From Patescibacteria group bacterium (lineage in GTDB: Bacteria > Patescibacteriota > Gracilibacteria > JAHISY01): a stretch of 5,189 nucleotides of DNA. Below the pieces are notes generated by a model. The model was not told the DNA's origin, searched no databases, and saw nothing but the letters and a program-made list of their open reading frames with translations. The number at the start of each line of letters is the position of its first letter. Position 1 is the first letter of the stretch. The translations under genes and the position numbers were made by a program. Location: NCBI GenBank assembly GCA_018817365.1, contig JAHISY010000119.1, positions 1-5,189 of the forward strand, read 5' to 3'. Shown one piece after another: positions 1 to 3,910 of the stretch.

Positions 1-523
1 CAAGAGATACAATCGCGAGGCGTTGGAAATTAATTACCGTTCGAAAAATATCGCTGATGTGCTTGATATGACAGTCGAGGATGCGCTGACATTTTTTACT
101 GCGCAGCCCGCGATCAAAAAGAAGCTTTCAACTTTAAATGATGTCGGGCTTGGCTATCTCCGTCTCGGACAAAGTGCGACGACGCTTTCCGGTGGCGAGG
201 CGCAGCGGATCAAACTCGCGACAGAGCTTTCGAAGCGGGCGACAGGCAAGACACTTTACATCCTCGATGAACCGACGACAGGTTTGCATTTCGATGATGT
301 GAAGCGGTTGATTGAGGTGCTGCAAAGATTAGTAGACGCAGGAAATACGATCGTGGTAATCGAACATAATCTCGATGTTTTGAAATCGGTGGATTATCTG
401 ATCGACCTCGGACCAGAAGGTGGCTATGCAGGCGGGGAAATTTTGGCAAGTGGCACTCCCGAGGAAGTCGCAAAAGTGAAGCGAAGTTTCACGGGGCAGT
501 ATTTGAAAAAGATGCTGAGGTAG
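1..523 (+). CDS. uvrA: Excinuclease ABC subunit A (UvrA), C-terminal part; 5' end outside window
   Basis: UvrA is the ATP-dependent damage-recognition subunit of the UvrABC nucleotide excision repair complex; it binds distorted DNA as a dimer and loads UvrB. The reading frame is open from base 2 and begins with KRYNRE, the stretch that in UvrA directly follows the last zinc-finger CxxC, so about 174 C-terminal residues are visible. The second ABC ATPase half shows the signature LSGGEAQRIKLA (from base 185), the Walker B segment TLYILDEPTTGLH (from 251, with D266 and E269 codons as the DE pair) and the switch histidine in VVIEHNLD (His codon 365-367), followed by the typical DLGPEGG. These are diagnostic of UvrA among ABC proteins. 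A TTG at 23 could be mistaken for a start but lies inside conserved sequence. The C-terminus (QYLKKMLR) has normal family length. The TAG stop is also the first three bases of a heptamer repeat tract. No terminator is obvious downstream. Confidence 0.97.
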   Translation, partial: KRYNREALEINYRSKNIADVLDMTVEDALTFFTAQPAIKKKLSTLNDVGLGYLRLGQSATTLSGGEAQRIKLATELSKRATGKTLYILDEPTTGLHFDDVKRLIEVLQRLVDAGNTIVVIEHNLDVLKSVDYLIDLGPEGGYAGGEILASGTPEEVAKVKRSFTGQYLKKMLR

Positions 524-553
524 TTTGTAGTTGGTAGTTGGTAGTTTGTAGTT
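521..553. repeat. Tandem heptamer repeat TAGTTKG, about 4.7 copies
   Basis: The tract reads TAGTTTG, TAGTTGG, TAGTTGG, TAGTTTG, TAGTT, an exact period of seven with one variable position (T or G at unit position 6). The first unit starts on the uvrA stop codon, so the repeat abuts the gene with no spacer. Because seven is not a multiple of three, successive units put TAG into all three forward frames. Such short heptamer tracts resemble the STRR type first described in cyanobacteria and are, to my knowledge, frequent between genes in Patescibacteria genomes. Function unknown. Confidence 0.85.
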
Positions 554-581
554 ATTTTAAAAAGATGGTTTAGTTAATTTT

Positions 582-606
582 CAATTACCAATGTGCAATG
601 TACAAT
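582..606. repeat. Heptamer tract CAATNNN, left arm of an imperfect inverted pair
   Basis: The tract reads CAATTAC, CAATGTG, CAATGTA, CAAT, again with period seven. It is an inverted copy of the tract at 949-980: the reverse complement of that tract matches it apart from two single-base differences and one extra heptamer-sized unit. The two arms face each other across about 342 bases. The ATG at 593 within this tract does not begin a credible gene. Confidence 0.75.
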
Positions 607-948
607 GAAGATAAATTCAAGCTCTTTTTTAAAATACGATATGAGTGCTCATCATTTGGCTGTAAATCCCGAACGCGCCACTTCTGCACATCAAACAGAA
701 ACTAAACGCGGAAAGATCTTTCGAGGTTACGAAAAAATGGGAGAAAATCAGACGGAGATGAATGAATGGTTATTAATCACCAATGATCCGAGCAATTTGT
801 GATTTGTCGCAAAACGAATCGAAATAGCTCACCAGCAAATGAGCTATTTCCTGGGGATTTATTATCCTCTCGGTTCCCCGTCTGGAAAACCCAAAGACGT
901 TGAGATTTTAGCAAAACGGGATACATCATCCACATTTTTTTGAAAAAA
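607..948. other. Gene-free spacer between uvrA and the bisphosphatase gene
   Basis: I see no convincing protein gene here. Two open frames of 69 codons (593-802 plus, 777-986 minus) begin inside heptamer repeats, lack recognisable motifs and look accidental. No tRNA T-arm consensus and no riboswitch core I recognise is present. The right half (821-899) contains three adjacent hairpins, listed separately. A T7-G-A7 palindrome lies at 935-949, directly before the right heptamer arm. Confidence 0.7.
821..899. other. Run of three adjacent hairpins; possible structured RNA or leader
   Basis: The first hairpin is a perfect 11-bp stem, GAAATAGCTCA (821-831) with TGAGCTATTTC (840-850), around an 8-base loop. 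Two bases later GGGGA (853-857) can pair with TCCCC (875-879). Next GTCT (880-883) can pair with AGAC (895-898), with GG/CC able to pair inside the loop. CGGG at 917-920 could alternatively pair with CCCG at 877-880. No T-run directly follows the strong hairpin on either strand, so it is not a standard terminator. The elements could be part of a 5' leader of the downstream gene, a small RNA, or a decayed mobile sequence. Only the first stem is statistically striking; the others are short. Confidence 0.4.
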
Positions 949-980
949 ATTGCACATTGCACATTAATCATTGATAATTG
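949..980. repeat. Heptamer tract ATTNNNN, right arm of an imperfect inverted pair
   Basis: The tract reads ATTGCAC, ATTGCAC, ATTAATC, ATTGATA, ATTG with period seven. It is the inverted partner of 582-606. It ends only four bases before the ATG of the bisphosphatase gene, so the repeat occupies the place where promoter and ribosome binding site would be expected. Confidence 0.8.
950..978 (+). promoter_or_regulatory. Possible repeat-borne promoter for the bisphosphatase gene
   Basis: A -10-like GATAAT (973-978, five of six to consensus and preceded by T) lies inside the heptamer tract. TTGCAC (950-955), only three of six to the -35 consensus, sits exactly 17 bp upstream. Six bases separate the -10 box from ATG 985, which would put the transcription start at or within a base or two of the ATG and make the mRNA leaderless. 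This agrees with the absence of a Shine-Dalgarno sequence. The weak -35 keeps confidence low, and a start further upstream within the 461-base gap is possible. Confidence 0.35.
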
Positions 981-984
981 AACC

Positions 985-1878
985 ATGAATCTCCAAACCT
1001 ATCTCTCCTCCACCCCGCCGAATCTCGCGAAAGCGATTCTCGCGTTTGCGGAGGCGGTGAAGCGAATTGACGGGAAAATCCGCACTGCCGAAACAGGTGA
1101 AGCCGGTTCGCAAAATACTTTCGGTGAGGAGCAACTGAAACTCGATGTTTTGGCGGATCGGATTGTTTTTGAGGAATTAAAAAAATCGGGAGTGGTCGCA
1201 ATCGCCGCGAGTGAAGAGCAGTCGGATGAAATTGAACTTTCGAAGGAAGGTGAATTTTCCGCCGCTTTCGATCCGCTCGATGGTTCCAGCTTGGTGGATG
1301 TGAACCTCGCTGTCGGCACGATTTTCGGGATTTGGGAAGGGAAGGGATTCATCGGCAAAAGCGGAAAAGAGATGCGTGCCGCCGGCTACGCGATTTACGG
1401 ACCACGCACGACCTTCACGATTGCGATTGATTCAAATCCCGTGGAATTCACGCTACAAACAGATGGTGATTGGAAATTGACAATCGAAAAAATGGAAATC
1501 GGCGAAGGTAAAATGTTTGCGCCGGGCAATCTGCGCGCGTGCGCAGAGAATAAGGAATATCTCACGCTGCTAGATTTTTGGGCGGAGAATGGCTACCAGC
1601 TGCGTTATTCTGGCGGGATGGTACCGGATGTGCATCAGATTCTAGTAAAAGGAAAAGGTGTCTTCAGTTATCCGGGCAGCGAGTCAAATCCGGCGAAATT
1701 GAGGCTGATTTACGAATGCGCTCCGCTGGCTTACGTTATCGAAAAAGCGGGTGGCGCGAGCAGTGATTTGGAAAAATCAATTCTCGCGAAAAAAGTGGAA
1801 TTTCTCGATCAGCGGACAGTGGTTTGTCTCGGTTCGAAAGATGAGGTGGATCGGTTTGACAAGTTTTTGACGATTTAA
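985..1878 (+). CDS. fbp: Class I fructose-1,6-/sedoheptulose-1,7-bisphosphatase (SBPase-like)
   Basis: The enzyme removes the C1 phosphate of fructose-1,6- and/or sedoheptulose-1,7-bisphosphate in the cytoplasm, serving gluconeogenesis or the sugar-phosphate network. The 297-residue protein carries the family landmarks in order: GEEQLKLDVLAD (47-58), metal-binding Glu pair in SEE (76-78), the signature DPLDGSS (96-102, D96 and D99 as ligands), IYGPRTT (137-143), EGKMFAPGNLRA (174-185), LRYSGGMVPDVHQI (206-219) and the distal ligand Glu in YECAPL (E244). From family knowledge, IYGPRTT, the GKMF..GNLRA block and GGMVPD resemble plant-type SBPase more than E. coli Fbp, so SBPase or dual activity is plausible; sequence alone cannot settle the substrate. 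There is no cysteine before C186, so the N-terminal redox switch of chloroplast SBPase is absent. Length and both ends look complete. ATG 985 is the first codon after the repeat and the N-terminus has normal length. The stop overlaps the convergent neighbour by four bases. Confidence 0.93.
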   Translation: MNLQTYLSSTPPNLAKAILAFAEAVKRIDGKIRTAETGEAGSQNTFGEEQLKLDVLADRIVFEELKKSGVVAIAASEEQSDEIELSKEGEFSAAFDPLDGSSLVDVNLAVGTIFGIWEGKGFIGKSGKEMRAAGYAIYGPRTTFTIAIDSNPVEFTLQTDGDWKLTIEKMEIGEGKMFAPGNLRACAENKEYLTLLDFWAENGYQLRYSGGMVPDVHQILVKGKGVFSYPGSESNPAKLRLIYECAPLAYVIEKAGGASSDLEKSILAKKVEFLDQRTVVCLGSKDEVDRFDKFLTI

Positions 1879-2855
1879 ATTTCGCGCGTCGCGGAAATTT
1901 TTCCCCAAATTTCGAACGTAATTTTTCCGCTGAATTCTTTTGAATCCCTCCCATAACTTTGAATTTTTTTGGCAATTTCCGGAAAAACTTTTTCGAATGA
2001 ATCCGGTTTTTTTATTCGAATAAGCGCGGTCGGTCCGACAAATTCCCGCATTTGGGCGAGATAAATTTCGGGATTTTTGGATGACTGCAGCTTTTCATTT
2101 TCAGAAAAATTCCTCCCAATCATCGCGAATGATCGCTCGCCAACCGGCAAGAAACGACCGATTTTTAGCAGTTCCGCGTCGGCGGGAGCGGCGGCGGAGT
2201 CACGCGCGAGGAGAATTTCCAGCCGTGCAGAAAAGCCCGGATCAGTGAGGAGACAGCCGCCGGCAGGGGCGGGAAATTCGCGGATGCCGAACTTCGCGGC
2301 GAGCGCGAGCTGCGGCTTCCGATTTCTGCCGGAGAAATCGAGCAACTGCTCGCGAGTAATCAGACCATCTTTTTCGTACGAAGTTTCCGGCAGCAACTTC
2401 GCAGAGAGAGGGCGGAGAATTTTATTTTTCAGTCCGGAAATTTTTTCGACCAGCTGCAGCGCGTTTCGATTTTGTGAGAACGGTCGTTGTCCGAGCACTT
2501 CTCCGCTCGCAATAATCTCAAAGTTAACCCCTGAATTAACTCGGGGTTTTTCGGCGGCAATTTTTTTCGCGAGAGAAAACATCAGCCCATGGCAATCGAT
2601 GCAAGGATTCATGTTTTTGCCGAAACCATGCGGCGGGTCGCGCAACAGTTTGAAGTGAATCTGCGAAATATCTTTCACGATAATTTCGATTCCCAAATTT
2701 TTGGCAGCTTCGCGGGCTTTTTCTGCGTTAAAAAAAGGGGTTTCAAAAGTGAGCGCGGTAACTTCGCATCCCGCATTTTGAAGAATTTTGGCAGCGAGGA
2801 TGGAGTCGAGTCCGCCGGAGAAAAGGAGAAGAACTTTGGTTTTTTTGGAACTCAT
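1875..2855 (-). CDS. PP-loop ATP pyrophosphatase, predicted tRNA-thiolation enzyme (MnmA/ThiI-like)
   Basis: Proteins of this type adenylate a substrate, usually a tRNA uridine, using ATP and then add sulfur. The 326-residue protein starts with the PP-loop SGGLDS (13-18), which binds ATP phosphates. It continues with MNPCIDCHGLMF (82-93), ASGEVLGQRPFSQNR (116-130), RPLSAKLLPET (148-158), a PAGGCLLTDP block (197-206) and, near the C-terminus, an IGRNFSENEKL segment (246-256) and GPTALIR (274-280). NPCxxC and the later Cys201 match the positions of MnmA catalytic cysteines; C85, C88 and C201 could equally hold an iron-sulfur cluster as in TtcA/TtuA-type thiolases. It is a distinct family often annotated as thiouridylase, with a C-terminal domain I recall as DUF814/NFACT-R-like. 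The exact tRNA position is unknown. ATG 2855 is right because the PP-loop follows at the expected distance. A palindrome appears inserted around residues 103-110. The TAA stop shares TTAA with the convergent bisphosphatase gene. Confidence 0.85.
   Translation of the reverse strand: MSSKKTKVLLLFSGGLDSILAAKILQNAGCEVTALTFETPFFNAEKAREAAKNLGIEIIVKDISQIHFKLLRDPPHGFGKNMNPCIDCHGLMFSLAKKIAAEKPRVNSGVNFEIIASGEVLGQRPFSQNRNALQLVEKISGLKNKILRPLSAKLLPETSYEKDGLITREQLLDFSGRNRKPQLALAAKFGIREFPAPAGGCLLTDPGFSARLEILLARDSAAAPADAELLKIGRFLPVGERSFAMIGRNFSENEKLQSSKNPEIYLAQMREFVGPTALIRIKKPDSFEKVFPEIAKKIQSYGRDSKEFSGKITFEIWGKISATREI
1877..1902 (+). terminator. Possible intrinsic terminator overlapping the stop codon
   Basis: AAATTTC (1877-1883) pairs with GAAATTT (1894-1900). 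Inside, CGC (1885-1887) can pair with GCG (1891-1893), leaving G1884 bulged and a three-base loop. The descending arm runs into five consecutive Ts (1898-1902). The stem begins at the second base of the bisphosphatase TAA. The same bases encode the C-terminal residues of the minus-strand PP-loop enzyme, so the hairpin sits within a coding overlap. The outer stem is AT-rich and the T-run is partly used in the stem, so strength is uncertain. On the minus strand no T-run follows. Confidence 0.4.
2526..2551 (+). repeat. Palindrome with T-run inside the PP-loop gene (antisense terminator-like)
   Basis: AACCCC (2526-2531), one bulged T, GA (2533-2534), a six-base loop, TC (2541-2542) and GGGGTT (2543-2548) form a hairpin that runs into five Ts (2547-2551) when read on the plus strand, the strand opposite to the gene. 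It has the form of an intrinsic terminator for antisense transcription. In the protein it encodes roughly residues 103-110 (KPRVNSGV), a segment that looks extra compared with the family pattern between the CxxC motif and SGEVLGQRP. Confidence 0.55.
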
Positions 2856-2862
2856 AAAGAGC

Positions 2863-2892
2863 AGCTTACCGTTAAATTTCGAGATTTTTCAA
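2863..2892 (-). promoter_or_regulatory. Candidate promoter of the PP-loop gene
   Basis: On the minus strand TTGAAA (2892-2887, five of six to the -35 consensus) is followed after 18 bp by TAAGCT (2868-2863), a weak -10 that keeps the essential TA and final T. Seven bases then lead to ATG 2855. The start would fall at or near the ATG, giving a leaderless or nearly leaderless mRNA, which fits the lack of a Shine-Dalgarno sequence (the seven bases before ATG are GCTCTTT). Confidence 0.4.
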
Positions 2893-2903
2893 TTGGCAAT
2901 TTT

Positions 2904-2932
2904 TTGACAAATTATTAAAAATAAGTTATTCT
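2904..2932 (+). promoter_or_regulatory. Strong sigma70-type promoter for the unknown gene
   Basis: A perfect TTGACA (2904-2909) and TATTCT (2927-2932, four of six to TATAAT) are separated by the optimal 17 bp in very AT-rich sequence. Transcription would start near 2939 and give a leader of about 27 bases before ATG 2966. A second TATTCT at 2953-2958 sits seven bases before the ATG and could direct a leaderless transcript, but no -35 box precedes it at the right distance. The promoter lies back to back with that of the divergent PP-loop gene, 11 bp apart, so the two may affect each other. Confidence 0.65.
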
Positions 2933-2965
2933 CAAAACTAATTAGGATTCCCTATTCTGGTTTTT

Positions 2966-3910
2966 ATGACCTCCTCAAACCAGCAACCGGAAGCATTCTC
3001 CCCGTCTGCTGCTTATCTCAGTGATCAATCAGCCGTGCCGTGCAATATTTATGATCATCCTTGCCCAAAACAATTGGCATTTGAAAATGGAGTTTGGAAA
3101 CTTGCTGAAAAGACTAGGGAAGCCGTTGGATTCTCATTAGCGCCACTTCGCGACGTTGCCTACACCCGTATAGATGGAGCTGTGAGGCACAACAGACCCG
3201 AAATGTTAGGTTTGGAAAAAGCTGCTGGTAAAGTTGAAGACTGCGCTAGTTGTATTAATTATATTACGACTGGACTAAATGAGTACCAGCCGAACAATCG
3301 GTTAACAAAAGCCGCTGCCACTCCTCAAGAAGTCAGTGGACAAATTCAGAAGAAAAGTAAAACTGAAAAAGACAAACTTCGTTTAAAAATTGATTGTGCG
3401 GAAATAATTTTCACAGCAGTGGAAAATACCAAAGATATGGTAAACGAGTTGAAAGACTGTGAGAAATTAAGCGGGAAAGTTGTTACGACTTATCAAGAAG
3501 GTATGACTCTAGAGAAAGGCAAGTTACATATTTTCGCTCAAACTTTTCCACACGGCAATCCGCGCAAAATTGAACATCAAGACTTGTTAAAAGGCACTAT
3601 ATTTGAAAACTTGAAGGCTTGGAATCCGGAAAATATGGGCGGCTGTCTTTTTACCGTTACTCGCGAAAAAAATCTTTTAATTGTAGAACTGTTTAGCAGA
3701 AGCGGAAAATTTGGTCCAATCAAGTTCAGTAATATTGCGAACGAAATTGCGAGAAAATTAAAACAAGAATTCGAAGGACAAAATGTTCAAATCTGCACAG
3801 CATCTCTAGATCGTCCCAAAGATATCAGGGAAGAGATGAATAAATTATTCGTTAGAAAAGCTGAGCTACCCTTCCCTACTCAATCACCACCCCCGCCTCC
3901 AACCTCTTAA
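2966..3910 (+). CDS. Unrecognised 314-residue protein with cysteine pairs and proline-rich tail
   Basis: I do not recognise this protein. It has no signal peptide or membrane segment, so it is probably cytoplasmic. The N-terminus (1-25) is polar and likely disordered. Residues 26-96 contain C26, H31, C33, H75, C93 and C96, including CxxC in DCASC, which could bind a metal. Residues 120-140 are rich in Lys and Gln. The part from about 138 to 298 alternates likely strands (LLIVELF, 237-243) and helices (FSNIANEIARKLKQEF, 254-269), suggesting an alpha/beta domain. Eight cysteines is high for a cytoplasmic protein. The tail ends in five prolines and is encoded antisense to dnaE codons, so the original stop may have been near residue 303. 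GC is lower than in the neighbours (22 of 60 at 3421-3480 against 39 of 60 at 2281-2340), hinting at transfer or rapid evolution. A good promoter and a long open frame support a real gene. No Shine-Dalgarno; AGGA at 2944 is too far away. Confidence 0.75.
   Translation: MTSSNQQPEAFSPSAAYLSDQSAVPCNIYDHPCPKQLAFENGVWKLAEKTREAVGFSLAPLRDVAYTRIDGAVRHNRPEMLGLEKAAGKVEDCASCINYITTGLNEYQPNNRLTKAAATPQEVSGQIQKKSKTEKDKLRLKIDCAEIIFTAVENTKDMVNELKDCEKLSGKVVTTYQEGMTLEKGKLHIFAQTFPHGNPRKIEHQDLLKGTIFENLKAWNPENMGGCLFTVTREKNLLIVELFSRSGKFGPIKFSNIANEIARKLKQEFEGQNVQICTASLDRPKDIREEMNKLFVRKAELPFPTQSPPPPPTS

Noticed and set aside
521..606. CRISPR array
   Set aside because: The repeats are seven bases long and directly tandem, with no unique spacers and no cas genes.
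593..802. 69-codon open frame on the plus strand
   Set aside because: It starts inside a heptamer repeat, has no recognisable motif, no ribosome binding site and no coding-like composition.
582..980. MITE or insertion sequence with terminal inverted repeats
   Set aside because: The arms are internally periodic, no target-site duplication is visible (flanks are ATTTT and AACC) and no transposase remnant is seen. Kept only as an observation on inverted arms.
607..984. tRNA, riboswitch or other known RNA
   Set aside because: No tRNA T-arm consensus, no known riboswitch core and no terminator-antiterminator arrangement could be recognised.
777..986. 69-codon open frame on the minus strand
   Set aside because: Its first codons are the right heptamer arm and it then reads through the hairpin array; it looks like an accidental frame.
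1531..1546. Hairpin CTGCGC/GCGCAG with four-base loop in the bisphosphatase gene
   Set aside because: It encodes the conserved NLRACAE segment; the palindrome follows from the Leu-Arg-Ala-Cys-Ala codons and has no T-run.
2077..2658. 193-codon open frame opposite the PP-loop gene
   Set aside because: It is the antisense shadow of a gene with clear conserved motifs; its Ser/Arg/Phe-rich composition is typical of such shadows.
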